A stretch of 64,000 nucleotides of DNA from Bergeyella cardium (GCF_003614945.1 NZ_QYCZ01000001.1:824001-888000); one strand, 5' to 3'; counted from the first letter of the stretch, positions 43,631 through 53,360 are shown. The notes: generated from the sequence alone by a model not told the origin. Numbers and translations are program-made.

Positions 43631-44365
43631 ATGAGATATTTCATAGAGTTTTCATACAATGGTAAGAACTATTTCGGTTACCAAGTGCAGCCTAATCAGA
43701 TCTCGGTTCAGGAGGCTTTGGAGACCGCTCTTTCCACGATTCTAAGGGAGAAAATAAAGACCACAGGAGCTGGGCGTACCGATACGGGCGTACACGCCAA
43801 AAAGATTTTTGCTCATTTTGATACCGAGAAAAACCTTCCTCCTCAGCTTAGCGAGAGGCTCAATGCCTTCCTCCCTCCTGATATCAGCATCCACCGCATT
43901 TTTTCTGTTCCCGATGAGCTCCACGCCCGTTTCAGTGCCATTTATCGCACTTATGAGTACTATATTTATCAAGGGAAAAGCCCTTTTCATACCGATTTTT
44001 CGTGGCAACTGAGAAAAAAAAAATTAGATGTAGATAAGATGAACGAAGCCTGCAAAATCCTTCTTGAGTATGAGGACTTCAGTAGCTTTGCTAAGGTCGG
44101 GGGTGATAATAAAACCAATCTCTGCAACCTCTATAAAGCAGAGTGGGAGGTAGTGGGCGACCAGCTTAAGTTCACTATTTCTGCCAACCGATTCCTCCGA
44201 AATATGGTGCGTGCTATTGTGGGTACTATGGTGGATGTAGGTCTTGGCAAGCTACACCCTACCGACCTCCGAGCCATCATAGAAAACAAAAACCGAAACT
44301 CCGCAGGCTCCTCCGCTCCTCCGCAAGGGCTCTTCCTCGTAGATGTAGGCTATCCCCACTTTTAG
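43631..44365 (+). CDS. truA: tRNA pseudouridine(38-40) synthase
   Basis: A 244-residue enzyme modifying the anticodon arm of many tRNAs. The catalytic Asp51 is in GAGRTDTGVHA. RYFIEFSYNGKNYFGYQVQ at the start, the YRTYEYYIY strand and ANRFLRNMVRAIVGTMVDVG near the C-terminus agree with TruA. Third gene of the DUF4241-HD-truA unit. The convergent lipoprotein gene begins its stop 34 bp later, after a small GCTAAT/TTAGC hairpin. Confidence 0.96.
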   Translation: MRYFIEFSYNGKNYFGYQVQPNQISVQEALETALSTILREKIKTTGAGRTDTGVHAKKIFAHFDTEKNLPPQLSERLNAFLPPDISIHRIFSVPDELHARFSAIYRTYEYYIYQGKSPFHTDFSWQLRKKKLDVDKMNEACKILLEYEDFSSFAKVGGDNKTNLCNLYKAEWEVVGDQLKFTISANRFLRNMVRAIVGTMVDVGLGKLHPTDLRAIIENKNRNSAGSSAPPQGLFLVDVGYPHF

Positions 44366-44398
44366 GCTAATGTCTGTTAGCTAAAACTCCTCAACCTT

Positions 44399-45052
44399 CT
44401 AGGCTTCGCACAAGGCATCATTGATGAAGGCGAATTTCCATCCTTTGGGGGTAAGAACGAAATACAGCCCTACGGGATTGTTAAAATTATCAGGCACATA
44501 AACGGCGCGTATTTTGGCTTTAGGATAGGGGAGGACAACGGGCTTCGTCTTGATGTTTTCCACATCGGCATTTACTACGGCTTCGGGCAGTTTTTTGAGT
44601 GTTTCGTAAAATACTTCACTGTTGTTTTTAAACTCGAGCTCGCATACGCTCATTTTAGCCGAAAGTTTTGTTAGGATAATTTCGCCAGAAGGCTCTGGGA
44701 GGAAGCTAAAATCATCATAGTCCTGGAAGCCATAATGCTCATCGGCCCCTGCCAAATAAGCAAACGCCCCTGGTGCATAGTAGCGCCTCACGCCCATTTT
44801 CGGGTCTATATAAGGTTTCAGGCGGGGGTCATTATCACGAATCAGTCGGTTCAGATTATTCTCATAGAAGCATACATCTAAGAAATCAAATACGAAGTCT
44901 GTAAAGTCATCTGCTTTTTGCTCATCTTCCCGCTCTAAGTGCGGATGATGAAGGCTCGCCTCTTCATTACTTCCCATTTGTTTTTTATGGTCTATACAAG
45001 CGCAAGAAATCATTACGAGACCTATAACTAATAGGGGTGTTTTTATATTCAT
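44399..45052 (-). CDS. Hypothetical lipoprotein
   Basis: A 217-residue protein with a lipoprotein signal MNIKTPLLVIGLVMISC. A polar, acidic linker follows, then a compact domain with VRRYYAPGAFAYLAG, YDDFSFLPEPSGEIILTKL and FVLTPKGWKFAFINDAL. I do not recognise the family; the closing strand pair resembles small periplasmic NTF2/SRPBCC-like proteins, but this is a guess. Start: a TATCTTTG box at 45101-45108 rules out the most upstream ATG (45103), and the ATG at 45052 gives a clean lipobox. Confidence 0.7.
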   Translation of the reverse strand: MNIKTPLLVIGLVMISCACIDHKKQMGSNEEASLHHPHLEREDEQKADDFTDFVFDFLDVCFYENNLNRLIRDNDPRLKPYIDPKMGVRRYYAPGAFAYLAGADEHYGFQDYDDFSFLPEPSGEIILTKLSAKMSVCELEFKNNSEVFYETLKKLPEAVVNADVENIKTKPVVLPYPKAKIRAVYVPDNFNNPVGLYFVLTPKGWKFAFINDALCEA

Positions 45053-45100
45053 CTTTTTATATTTATTAGGGTTTATTTTTCTTTTTTCATTCATCAAGCA

Positions 45101-45108
45101 CAAAGATA
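45101..45108 (-). promoter_or_regulatory. -7 box for the hypothetical lipoprotein gene
   Basis: Minus-strand TATCTTTG, 48 bp before ATG 45052. Confidence 0.55.
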
Positions 45109-45116
45109 ATGTTTTT

Positions 45117-45388
45117 CACCGTAGCCGGTGAGGCAACCACGAGCGTGGCGAGCACTTAGACCGTAGTCTATAAGATACTTAGATATATATCCCCGACAGA
45201 TGTAGGGGCTTCCCCGATAAGTGTCGGAGCCACAGCGTGGCAGGCACTTATATCCTTACAATATGTCGGAACTCTTCCTCCATCGGGAGGAACTCTTCCT
45301 TCTGGTGTAGGAAACCCTCCTACGGGTGTAGGAGCCACAGCGTGGCAGGCATTTATCTTCCTACAGGTGTAGGAACTTCTCCTTCAAC
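45117..45388. repeat. Long 21-bp-periodic array, about 13 units
   Basis: Unit starts at 45117, 45138, 45159, 45180, 45201, 45222, 45243, 45264, 45285, 45306, 45327 and 45348 keep 21-bp spacing; the last full step is 20. Early units are the GC-rich dispersed types (caccgtagccggtg; ccacgagcgtgg). Later units begin tgtNgg and carry palindromes such as GGGG-ctt-CCCC, CCAC-agc-GTGG and GTAGGA-aaccc-TCCTAC. It fills half of the 600-bp divergent gap between the lipoprotein gene and lysS; 45389-45540 holds nothing I recognise. Confidence 0.82.
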
Positions 45389-45540
45389 TTTTTTTTCATT
45401 CTCTACTTATTGATTTTAATAGGTTTCTGCCCAAAAATTATTTCAAACCGATAACTGATGAAACCCTACCTGCTACGGAACAAAAAAGAGAGGCTTTTTA
45501 TCATAAAAACCATCTTTCGGGTTTCTTATTTTTAATTGAA

Positions 45541-45621
45541 GCGCTCGTCAGGCTCGTGGCTACCTCACCGGCTACGGTGTGTGGAGGAAACTTATTTCTA
45601 AGTGCCTCACCGGCTACGGTG
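45541..45621. repeat. Dispersed GC-rich units abutting the lysS promoter
   Basis: Two copies of cctcaccggctacggtg (45563-45579 and 45605-45621) with a ggctcgtggc segment before them; the second ends 9 bp before the TATCTTTG box of lysS. Confidence 0.78.
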
Positions 45622-45629
45622 AAAAATAT

Positions 45630-45637
45630 TATCTTTG
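45630..45637 (+). promoter_or_regulatory. -7 box for lysS
   Basis: TATCTTTG, 18 bp before ATG 45656. The TTG inside it opens a longer frame that cannot be the start. Confidence 0.65.
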
Positions 45638-45655
45638 CCGTCTAAATTTAAATCA

Positions 45656-47347
45656 ATGTCATTATCAGAACAGGAAATTATTCGTCGCGAGAAGTTGCAG
45701 AGGCTTACGGATATGGGGATTAATGCCTTCCCAGCAGATGAGTACCCACTTACGCATACTACACAATCGATAAAGGAAAACTTCAAGGAGGGGCAGCCAG
45801 TTAACATCGCGGGCAGGCTAATGTCGCGAAGGATTCAGGGCAAGGCGAGCTTTGCCGAACTTCAAGACAGCACGGGGAAGATTCAAGTTTATTTTAATAG
45901 AGACGAAATCTGTGTGGGGGAGGACAAAACCCTCTACAACGAGGTTTATAAACACCTTTTGGACATCGGGGATATCATCGGAATCGAGGGGGAATTGTTT
46001 AAAACCCAAGTGGGGGAAATGACGGTTATGGTGAAGAACTTTACCCTCCTCACAAAGGCGCTTCGCCCGCTCCCACTACCGAAAGTAGATGCTGAGGGCA
46101 AGGTCTATGATGGCTTTACCGACCCTGAGCTCAGGTACCGACAGCGCTATGCCGACCTCATCGTAAATCCGCAAGTGAAAGAGACTTTTGTGAAGCGAAC
46201 AAAACTCTTTAACGCAATGCGCCAGTTCTTCAACGATGCTGGTTACCTCGAGGTGGAGACCCCAATCCTCCAATCCATTCCTGGTGGTGCTGCGGCGCGC
46301 CCATTCATCACGCATCATAATGCTTTGGACATCCCTCTTTATCTCAGAATTGCCAATGAGCTTTACCTCAAAAGGCTTATCGTAGGGGGCTTTGATGGCG
46401 TTTATGAATTTGCGAAAAACTTCCGTAATGAAGGGATGGACAGAACCCACAACCCCGAGTTTTCGGCAATGGAAATCTATGTGGCGTATAAGGATTATAA
46501 CTGGATGATGGACTTCACCGAGCGACTCCTCGAACACTGCGCCATCGCTGTAAATGGTAGTACTAAAGCGAAGTTTGGCGAGTATGAAGTAGATTGGAAA
46601 GCACCCTATGAAAGGATTTCAATGACCGATGCTATCCTTAAATTCACGGGCTACGATATCACGGGCAAGACTGAAGAAGAATTAAGAGCCTTTGCACAGT
46701 CCATCGGTATTGCCGTAGATGAAACAATGGGTAAAGGAAAGCTCATCGACGAGATTTTTGGAGAAAAATGTGAGGGCAATTTTATTCAGCCGACCTTCAT
46801 TACCGATTACCCCGTTGAGATGTCTCCACTCACCAAGAAGCACAGGAGCAAGGAGGGGCTTACCGAAAGGTTTGAGCTGATGGTTTGCGGTAAGGAGATT
46901 GCGAATGCTTATTCCGAGCTCAATGACCCGATAGATCAGCGCGAGAGATTTGAGGAGCAGATGAAGCTTTCCGAAAAGGGCGACGATGAAGCGATGTTCA
47001 TAGACCAGGACTTCCTCCGCGCATTGGAGTACGGTATGCCGCCAACTTCGGGATTAGGTATCGGGATGGACAGGCTTATGATGTTCCTTACCGATAATCA
47101 ATCCATCCAAGAAGTACTCTTCTTCCCTCAAATGAGACCCGAGAAACAAGCCCCATCTATAGAACTCGGAGATGACGAGAAGGCAATCCTCTCCCTCCTC
47201 TCCGATGAGGCAAAACCTCTGCAAGAAGTGAAAGATAAATCTCAGCTTTCAGGTAAGAAATGGGATAAGGCAACCAAAAACCTTAGCAAACACAACTTGA
47301 TTAAGGTTGAGAAAATAGATGACCATCTTATCATAAGATTAGCATAA
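45656..47347 (+). CDS. lysS: Lysine-tRNA ligase, class II, with C-terminal extension
   Basis: A 563-residue synthetase. The OB-fold anticodon domain (VNIAGRLMSRRIQGKASFAELQDS, quoted in part) spans about 55-150. The class II core has motif 1 around GYLEVETPILQSIPGGAAARPF, motif 2 KNFRNEGMDRTHNPEF and motif 3 GLGIGMDRLMMFL. About 60 residues beyond the usual end (DDEKAILSLLSDEAKPLQEVKD ...) look like a winged-helix tail, seen in Bacteroidota LysRS. Start is ATG 45656. Confidence 0.96.
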   Translation: MSLSEQEIIRREKLQRLTDMGINAFPADEYPLTHTTQSIKENFKEGQPVNIAGRLMSRRIQGKASFAELQDSTGKIQVYFNRDEICVGEDKTLYNEVYKHLLDIGDIIGIEGELFKTQVGEMTVMVKNFTLLTKALRPLPLPKVDAEGKVYDGFTDPELRYRQRYADLIVNPQVKETFVKRTKLFNAMRQFFNDAGYLEVETPILQSIPGGAAARPFITHHNALDIPLYLRIANELYLKRLIVGGFDGVYEFAKNFRNEGMDRTHNPEFSAMEIYVAYKDYNWMMDFTERLLEHCAIAVNGSTKAKFGEYEVDWKAPYERISMTDAILKFTGYDITGKTEEELRAFAQSIGIAVDETMGKGKLIDEIFGEKCEGNFIQPTFITDYPVEMSPLTKKHRSKEGLTERFELMVCGKEIANAYSELNDPIDQRERFEEQMKLSEKGDDEAMFIDQDFLRALEYGMPPTSGLGIGMDRLMMFLTDNQSIQEVLFFPQMRPEKQAPSIELGDDEKAILSLLSDEAKPLQEVKDKSQLSGKKWDKATKNLSKHNLIKVEKIDDHLIIRLA

Positions 47348-47350
47348 ACC

Positions 47351-47385
47351 AAGTGGGGCACATCAGCTGCCTCACTTTTATTTTT
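47351..47385 (+). terminator. Intrinsic terminator after lysS
   Basis: AAGTGGGGCA and TGCCTCACTT form a stem (one mismatch-type pair) and are followed by T-rich sequence. Confidence 0.8.
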
Positions 47386-47425
47386 CAATTAGTATCCTAG
47401 GCAAGAAATTAAAGATAAAATAACT

Positions 47426-47433
47426 TAGTTTTG
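47426..47433 (+). promoter_or_regulatory. -7 box for metH
   Basis: TAGTTTTG, 22 bp before ATG 47456. The 108-bp upstream gap is too short and lacks the conserved boxes for a cobalamin riboswitch. Confidence 0.5.
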
Positions 47434-47455
47434 TGCGCATAATTTATTCAATAAG

Positions 47456-50131
47456 ATGAATACTCCTACGAAATATCTCAAACTCTCGGGCCTCGAGCCA
47501 CTTGTCATTACTCCAGAATCCAATTTCGTAAATGTTGGTGAGCGAACCAATGTTGCAGGTTCTAAAAAGTTTCTGAGACTTATCAATGAAGGTAAATTTG
47601 CAGAAGCCTTAGACATTGCCAGAAATCAAGTAGAGGGCGGTGCACAAATCCTCGATGTAAATATGGACGATGGGCTTTTGGACGGTAGAGAATCAATGAT
47701 AAAGTTCCTCAACCTTATCGCCTCCGAGCCAGACATCGCCAGAGTACCGATAATGATAGACTCCTCGCGCTGGGAAATCTTAGAAGCAGGTTTGCAGGTT
47801 GTGCAGGGGAAGTCCGTCGTTAATTCCATTAGTTTAAAGAATGGGGAAGCGGAGTTCATAGAGCAGGCAAAAATCATTAAGAGATATGGTGCTGCTGTTA
47901 TCGTAATGGCTTTTGATGAGGTAAGTCAGGCGGATAATTACCAGAGGAGGATAGAGATTGCTGAGCGTTCGTACAGGATTTTGGTGGATAAAGTTGATTT
48001 CCCACCAGAAGACATCATTTTTGATTTGAATATCTTCCCTGTGGCTACGGGTATGGAGGAGCACAGGCGAAATGCCATTGATTTTATAGAGGCTACTCGC
48101 TGGGTTAGAGAAAACCTCCCTTTCGTTTCGGTGAGTGGTGGGGTTTCCAATGTCTCCTTTTCATTTCGGGGGAATGATACTGTGCGAGAGGCGATGCACT
48201 CCGTATTTCTCTACCACGCAATAAAGGCAGGAATGAATATGGGCATCGTAAATCCTACAATGCTCGAGGTCTATGATGAAATCCCCTCTGAACTTTTAGA
48301 ACTCGTAGAAGATGTTATCCTCGACCGAAGAGATGACGCTACCGAGCGCCTTTTGGACTATTCCGAAAAGGTGAAATTCGTAAAAAAAGAAAAAACAGAA
48401 GATCTCTCTTGGCGTGAGCAGCCCCTCCAGGAGCGAATTACTCATTCTCTCGTAAAGGGGATTGATAGGTTTATAGAAGAAGATATGGCTGCGGCATTGC
48501 AAGAAGCTACTCGCCCTTTGGATGTGATAGAAATCAACCTGATGACGGGTATGAGTGTAGTGGGAGACCTTTTCGGGAGTGGTAAAATGTTCCTCCCTCA
48601 AGTTGTGAAATCCGCAAGGGTAATGAAACGAGCTGTTGCCTACTTAGAACCTTTCATCGAAGCTGAAAAAGATGCTACCAAACCGAGCAATGGTAAAATT
48701 TTACTGGCGACCGTGAAAGGAGATGTGCACGATATAGGAAAAAACATTGTGGGCGTAGTCCTTGCCTGCAACAATTACGAGATAATAGACCTTGGCGTAA
48801 TGGTTCCCTGTGAGAAAATCATACAAACCGCAATAGAAGAGAAAGTGGATATTATAGGGCTTAGCGGGCTCATCACTCCAAGCCTTGATGAGATGGAATA
48901 TGTAGCTTCCGAGCTGGACAGGCAGAATTTGGATTTCCCACTTCTCATCGGAGGGGCTACCACTTCAAAGGCGCATACCGCAGTGAAAATCGCTCCGAAG
49001 TACAAAAACACCGTAGTACACGGTGGAGATGCTTCCCGAACGGTGAATATCGTCAATTCTCTCCTTAGCCCTGATAAATCTTCTGATTATAAAAAGGAGC
49101 TCAAAGCCGAGTATACCGAGTTTAGAGAGAAATTCCTCGCAAGACAAACCGATAAAGAGTATATCTCAATAGAAGAAGCTCGCCAGAAAAGATTTACAAT
49201 CGATTGGAAAAACGAGCGTATCATTCCACCGAAAAAGCTCGGCATTACGGTGATAGAAGATCAGGATTTGAGGGAATTACTTCCGTTTGTGGACTGGTCT
49301 CCTTTCTTCCGAAGCTGGGATTTACACGGCAGATTTCCCAATATATTAAATGATGAAAAAGTCGGAGAGCAGGCGAGGGAACTCTGGGCAGATGCACAGA
49401 TCATCCTCAACCGAATTTTAGATGAAAAACTCCTTAAAGCAAAGGCGGTATTTGGGCTCTTCCCTGCAAATTCCAACGATAGAGATGATATTATCGTGGA
49501 TAAAGATGGCGAAAAGTTTGTGTTTAGAACCCTTCGCCAGCAACTTAAAAAATCTGAGGGTAAGGAATATTTTGCCTTGTCGGACTTCATTGCTCCAGAA
49601 CAATCAGGGGTGCAGGACTATATCGGGGCTTTTGCTGTTACCGCAGGCATTGGCACAGATGAGCTCGTGGATTATTATAAGCAGAAAAATGATGATTATT
49701 CCACCATTATGGCAAAAGCTTTAGCCGACCGATTTGCAGAGGCTTTTGCAGAATATCTCCACTGGAGAGTGAGGAAGGAATACTGGGGCTATGCCTCTGA
49801 TGAAAATTTGACCAATGATGAGCTGATAGACGAAGAATACAAGGGTATACGGCCAGCTCCAGGCTATCCCGCTTGTCCAGACCATTTGGAACGGGCAACC
49901 ATCTGGGAACTGCTCAAAGTAAAAGAAAATACAGGCATAGAGCTGATGGATGCTGGTCTTGCGATGTATCCTACGGCTGCCGTATCTGGCTATTATATAG
50001 GTAACCCCAATGCGAAATACTTCGGTGTAGGCAAGATTGGGAATGACCAACTCCGCGACTATGCCGAGAGAAAAGGAGTGGATTTAGATTTTGCTACAAA
50101 ATGGCTTAGACCTAATTTAATAGGGAGGTAA
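47456..50131 (+). CDS. metH: Cobalamin-dependent methionine synthase, without homocysteine-binding domain
   Basis: An 891-residue protein with the last domains of MetH: the pterin-binding barrel ([28 protein letters not shown]), the cap, the B12 domain with axial-ligand motif [10 protein letters not shown] and [12 protein letters not shown], and the AdoMet-reactivation domain ([14 protein letters not shown]). The N-terminal homocysteine/zinc domain (about 340 residues) is absent. In many Bacteroidota it is a separate gene next door; here the neighbour is lysS, so the partner must be elsewhere. The stop codon abuts that of galE. Confidence 0.93.
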   Translation: MNTPTKYLKLSGLEPLVITPESNFVNVGERTNVAGSKKFLRLINEGKFAEALDIARNQVEGGAQILDVNMDDGLLDGRESMIKFLNLIASEPDIARVPIMIDSSRWEILEAGLQVVQGKSVVNSISLKNGEAEFIEQAKIIKRYGAAVIVMAFDEVSQADNYQRRIEIAERSYRILVDKVDFPPEDIIFDLNIFPVATGMEEHRRNAIDFIEATRWVRENLPFVSVSGGVSNVSFSFRGNDTVREAMHSVFLYHAIKAGMNMGIVNPTMLEVYDEIPSELLELVEDVILDRRDDATERLLDYSEKVKFVKKEKTEDLSWREQPLQERITHSLVKGIDRFIEEDMAAALQEATRPLDVIEINLMTGMSVVGDLFGSGKMFLPQVVKSARVMKRAVAYLEPFIEAEKDATKPSNGKILLATVKGDVHDIGKNIVGVVLACNNYEIIDLGVMVPCEKIIQTAIEEKVDIIGLSGLITPSLDEMEYVASELDRQNLDFPLLIGGATTSKAHTAVKIAPKYKNTVVHGGDASRTVNIVNSLLSPDKSSDYKKELKAEYTEFREKFLARQTDKEYISIEEARQKRFTIDWKNERIIPPKKLGITVIEDQDLRELLPFVDWSPFFRSWDLHGRFPNILNDEKVGEQARELWADAQIILNRILDEKLLKAKAVFGLFPANSNDRDDIIVDKDGEKFVFRTLRQQLKKSEGKEYFALSDFIAPEQSGVQDYIGAFAVTAGIGTDELVDYYKQKNDDYSTIMAKALADRFAEAFAEYLHWRVRKEYWGYASDENLTNDELIDEEYKGIRPAPGYPACPDHLERATIWELLKVKENTGIELMDAGLAMYPTAAVSGYYIGNPNAKYFGVGKIGNDQLRDYAERKGVDLDFATKWLRPNLIGR

Positions 50132-50145
50132 TTAACCTCCCTTTC
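50122..50145. terminator. Hairpin built on the abutting stop codons of metH and galE
   Basis: AGGGAGGT (50122-50129) and ACCTCCCT (50135-50142) form a perfect stem; the loop holds the TAA of metH (50129-50131) joined to the TTA (reverse TAA, 50132-50134) of galE. Confidence 0.8.
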
Positions 50146-51157
50146 TTGTTTCTAAATATTTTTGCCATTGCCAAGTGGTACGCAGGGCTTCTTCTAAGGT
50201 AGTTTCTGCTTTCCAGCCGAGTTCTTTTTCTGCTTTTTCGGCGTTAGCAAAGGCTATCGTAATATCTCCTGCTCTTCGCTCGCAAATCTGATAAGGTACT
50301 GCTACGCTATTCGCCCTCTCGAATGCTTTTACTACTTCCAGCACCGAAGACCCTTTGCCTGTTCCGAGATTGTAGATGTCTATCAGACTTTCCTTTTCTT
50401 CGGAGAGAAGTTTTTTTAATGCTTGTAAATGCGCTTTGGCAAGATCTGAAACATAAATATAATCCCTTATTGCTGTACCGTCTGGGGTAGGGTAGTCATC
50501 ACCCCAAATACTAAGCTTCTCCCTTATGCCTGCTGCAGTTTGAGTTACATAAGGCACCAGGTTGTTTGGTATGCCAATCGGTAATTCGCCCAATTTCCCT
50601 GATGAATGCGCCCCAATTGGGTTAAAATACCTTAGCAGAGAAATCTTTTTCTTATGTGCTGTAGCAAAATCTCTTAAAATCTCTTCACCCATTTGCTTGG
50701 TTCTTCCATAGGCACTTTCCGCAGCTTTTAGTGGAGTAGTTTCGGTTATTGGCATTTCATCTGCCTGCCCATAAACGGTGCAAGATGATGAAAAGATAAA
50801 GTTAGAAATACCCCTCTCCTTAAATTCTTGAAGGAGGTTGATAAGCGTAAAAAGGTTGTTTTCGTAATAATCTACGGGCTTTTCTTGGCTTTCACCCACA
50901 GCTTTGAAAGCAGCGAAATGGATACACCCATTGATTTGATGAGCATCAAATACCTGAGTGAGTAACTCTCTTCGTTTTAGGTCAAATGGGTAGAAATAAG
51001 GTTTTTTACCTGTGATTTCCTCTATATTGTTGAGAATGAATTTTTCGGAATTTGACATATCATCTACGATGACTACCTCAAAACCACCATTTAGGAGTTC
51101 TACTACCGTATGAGAGCCTATATACCCGAGCCCACCTGTTACCAGAATTGTTTTCAT
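50132..51157 (-). CDS. galE: UDP-glucose 4-epimerase
   Basis: A 341-residue extended SDR. GGLGYIGSH near the N-terminus binds NAD, and SSSCTVYG with the catalytic Ser/Thr is followed by YGRTKQMGE with the Tyr-Lys pair. RYFNPIGAHSSG and the GTGKGSSVLEV segment complete it. It interconverts UDP-Glc and UDP-Gal for envelope polysaccharide. It lies 99 bp after a DegT-type sugar aminotransferase on the same strand. Confidence 0.95.
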   Translation of the reverse strand: MKTILVTGGLGYIGSHTVVELLNGGFEVVIVDDMSNSEKFILNNIEEITGKKPYFYPFDLKRRELLTQVFDAHQINGCIHFAAFKAVGESQEKPVDYYENNLFTLINLLQEFKERGISNFIFSSSCTVYGQADEMPITETTPLKAAESAYGRTKQMGEEILRDFATAHKKKISLLRYFNPIGAHSSGKLGELPIGIPNNLVPYVTQTAAGIREKLSIWGDDYPTPDGTAIRDYIYVSDLAKAHLQALKKLLSEEKESLIDIYNLGTGKGSSVLEVVKAFERANSVAVPYQICERRAGDITIAFANAEKAEKELGWKAETTLEEALRTTWQWQKYLETRKGG

Positions 51158-51256
51158 CAGTTATTTTTTATTTGTCATTAATAATACCCATCATAGCACA
51201 GAAAGCAATTGGATTAAGATGCCCTTGCTTCATAGATGTGAAAAAGTTAATAATTG

Positions 51257-52387
51257 TTAGCTTTTGTTTACAAATTCCAGAACGGATTCTGTAATGTATT
51301 TTAGTTGTTCCTCATCCAGCTCGGTGTGCATTGGCAGAGAAATTACTTCGTTCAAGAGCTTATCGGTATTGATGAAGTCTGCATCATTGCTTTCTTGGTA
51401 ATATGCCTTCTGCTTCCTTAGTGCTACGGGGTAGTAAATCATTGCAGGGATTTCCTTCTCTGCAAGGTAGCTTTGGAGCTCATTTCTCTTGCCATTGAGT
51501 ATCCTGAGAGTGTACTGATGATAGGCGTGGGTGGTATATTCGGCTTGTTTTGGGGTGAGGATAAGAGGATGGTTGCTAAATGCCTCATTGTAATAGTTTG
51601 CCGCCTTTGCACGGGCTTCGTTATACGCATTCAGGTGAGGGAGTTTCTTCCTTAGAACCGCTGCTTGGATGCTGTCTAACCTCGAATTTACCCCCACTTC
51701 ATCGTGGTAATACCGCTCATACATTCCGTGATTTACAATTCCTCTCAACCTGTGGGCAAGGTCATCATCATCGGTGAAAATAGCTCCGCCATCACCATAG
51801 CAACCCAAATTTTTAGACGGGAAGAATGAAGTAGTCCCTACCGTACCCATAGTACCGGATTTCTTCACTCTGCCGTCGCTGAAAGTATATTCCGCACCTA
51901 TCGCCTGAGCATTATCCTCTATCACGAAAAGGTTATGTTCTTTGGCAATCTTTAAAATCTCCTCCATATTAGCACATTGCCCAAAGAGATGAACAGGGAT
52001 AATTGCCTTTGTCTTTGGGGTAATCGCTTGCCGAATTCGATCTGGACTGATGGTAAAGGTATCATAATCCACATCTACAAGTACAGCTTTGAGTTTTAAT
52101 AAATGGATAACCTCCACTGTTGCTGCAAAGGTAAAATCAGCAGTGATGACTTCATCGCCTTCTTCCAAGTCCAATGCCATTAGTGCAATTTGCAGGGCAT
52201 CTGTACCGTTGGCACAAGGGATTACATTTTTCACTCCGAGGTATTCTTCCAACTCTTTTTGGAAGAATTTTACCTCTTGACCATTAATGAATTGTGCCGA
52301 CTCCATTACATTGAGTACGGCATTATCTACTTCATTTTTTATTTTGAAATATTGACTTTGCAAGTCAACCATCTGAATCTTTTTCAT
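51257..52387 (-). CDS. DegT/DnrJ/EryC1-family sugar aminotransferase
   Basis: A 376-residue PLP aminotransferase. MVDLQSQYFKIKNEVD at the start and CANGTDALQIALMAL precede the active-site Lys in SFFPSKNLGCYGDGGA; NSRLDSIQAAVLRKKLP and YHQYTLRI follow the family order. It transfers an amino group to a nucleotide-linked keto-sugar, probably for LPS or capsule sugars together with the adjacent galE. The exact sugar is not deducible. Upstream, 71 bp away, is tag. Confidence 0.93.
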   Translation of the reverse strand: MKKIQMVDLQSQYFKIKNEVDNAVLNVMESAQFINGQEVKFFQKELEEYLGVKNVIPCANGTDALQIALMALDLEEGDEVITADFTFAATVEVIHLLKLKAVLVDVDYDTFTISPDRIRQAITPKTKAIIPVHLFGQCANMEEILKIAKEHNLFVIEDNAQAIGAEYTFSDGRVKKSGTMGTVGTTSFFPSKNLGCYGDGGAIFTDDDDLAHRLRGIVNHGMYERYYHDEVGVNSRLDSIQAAVLRKKLPHLNAYNEARAKAANYYNEAFSNHPLILTPKQAEYTTHAYHQYTLRILNGKRNELQSYLAEKEIPAMIYYPVALRKQKAYYQESNDADFINTDKLLNEVISLPMHTELDEEQLKYITESVLEFVNKS

Positions 52388-52458
52388 ATAAAAAATTTGC
52401 GTAAAATTAAGACTTTCTACCGAATTGGAAGGATTTTTAAGTGAGATTTTAGCAGAAA

Positions 52459-53025
52459 CTAACCTCTCTCTCTTGTGAAGCAGTTGGCTATATGGTCATT
52501 TACCATCCCTACAGCCTGCATAAAGGCATAAATAGTCGTAGAGCCTAAAAACTTAAAGCCCCTTTTCTTCAAATCTTTAGAAATTTTATCAGAAATAGCC
52601 GTAGTTGCTGGGATATCTTTTAACTCTTTCGGATGATTATCTATCGGCTGCCCACCTATAAATGCCCAGATATAGTTTGAGAAACTCCCGAAGTCTTTTT
52701 GCACCTCTATAAATTTTTGAGCATTATTTATTGTAGCGAAGATTTTGAGTCTGTTTTTTACAATCCGAGAATCATTGAGGAGTTCTTCTACTTTTTGCTC
52801 GCTGTATTTCGCGATTTTATGATAATTGAAGTTATCAAAAGCCTCTCGAAAGCCTTCTCTTTTCACGAGGATTGTGTACCAGCTAAGCCCCGCTTGGAAG
52901 CTCTCAAGGGTGAGAAACTCGAAGAGGGTTTCATCATTATAAACGGGTTTGCCCCATTCGTTGTCGTGATAGTTTCGGTAGAGATGGTCTTTCTCGCACC
53001 ATTGGCAGCGTATTTTCTTTTCCAA
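52459..53025 (-). CDS. tag: DNA-3-methyladenine glycosylase I (TTG start)
   Basis: A 188-residue HhH-fold glycosylase that removes 3-methyladenine. Zn-binding residues are in KIRCQWCEKDH and near HIANCF; YHDNEWGKPVYND and ESFQAGLSWYTIL are family hallmarks. The conserved N-terminal cysteine is only 6 residues in, so the TTG at 53023-53025 must be the start. It begins 8 bp after the stop of the DUF4298 gene, and translation is probably coupled to that gene. Confidence 0.92.
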   Translation of the reverse strand: MEKKIRCQWCEKDHLYRNYHDNEWGKPVYNDETLFEFLTLESFQAGLSWYTILVKREGFREAFDNFNYHKIAKYSEQKVEELLNDSRIVKNRLKIFATINNAQKFIEVQKDFGSFSNYIWAFIGGQPIDNHPKELKDIPATTAISDKISKDLKKRGFKFLGSTTIYAFMQAVGMVNDHIANCFTRERG

Positions 53026-53033
53026 AGTTTGAT

Positions 53034-53348
53034 TTATTTCGTTAGTATATCTGCTGAAAGTTTTATGGCATCAAGGGCGGCAGAGTGCTGGCTACTCACA
53101 AGGTCAAAAACAGCATCTTCGCTAAGCACTCCACAGGGGAAATCCTGAGGGAAAAGCCCTTCTTCATAAGCCTCATAGTCCGCTTGCCACTGTTCACCTT
53201 CGTAATAGTTGAGCAATTTCTCAAAATTGGGTTGAGCATCTTTCCACTCTTGGTGCAGGGTTTCTAATCGGCTCATTAAGTCATTCATTTTATTGAGAAT
53301 ATTTTCCATTTCTGTAATATTCTCCATCCTTTCGTTAAGGTTTTGCAT
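53034..53348 (-). CDS. DUF4298 protein
   Basis: A 104-residue acidic, mostly helical protein. NITEMENILNKMNDLMSRLE, a coiled-coil-like start, is followed by PNFEKLLNYYEGEQWQADYEAYEEGLFP and GVLSEDAVFDLVS, the DUF4298 pattern. Unknown function. It is positioned between the Rieske-like lipoprotein (12 bp) and tag (8 bp). Confidence 0.88.
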   Translation of the reverse strand: MQNLNERMENITEMENILNKMNDLMSRLETLHQEWKDAQPNFEKLLNYYEGEQWQADYEAYEEGLFPQDFPCGVLSEDAVFDLVSSQHSAALDAIKLSADILTK

Positions 53349-53360
53349 TTTTTTATTCCT

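Noticed and set aside
45635-45655. TTG start for lysS
   Set aside because: The TTG is part of the TATCTTTG -7 box; the ATG at 45656 is in normal position.
47348-47455. Cobalamin riboswitch before metH
   Set aside because: The gap is 108 bp and is taken up by the lysS terminator and the promoter; no B12-box-like sequence is visible.
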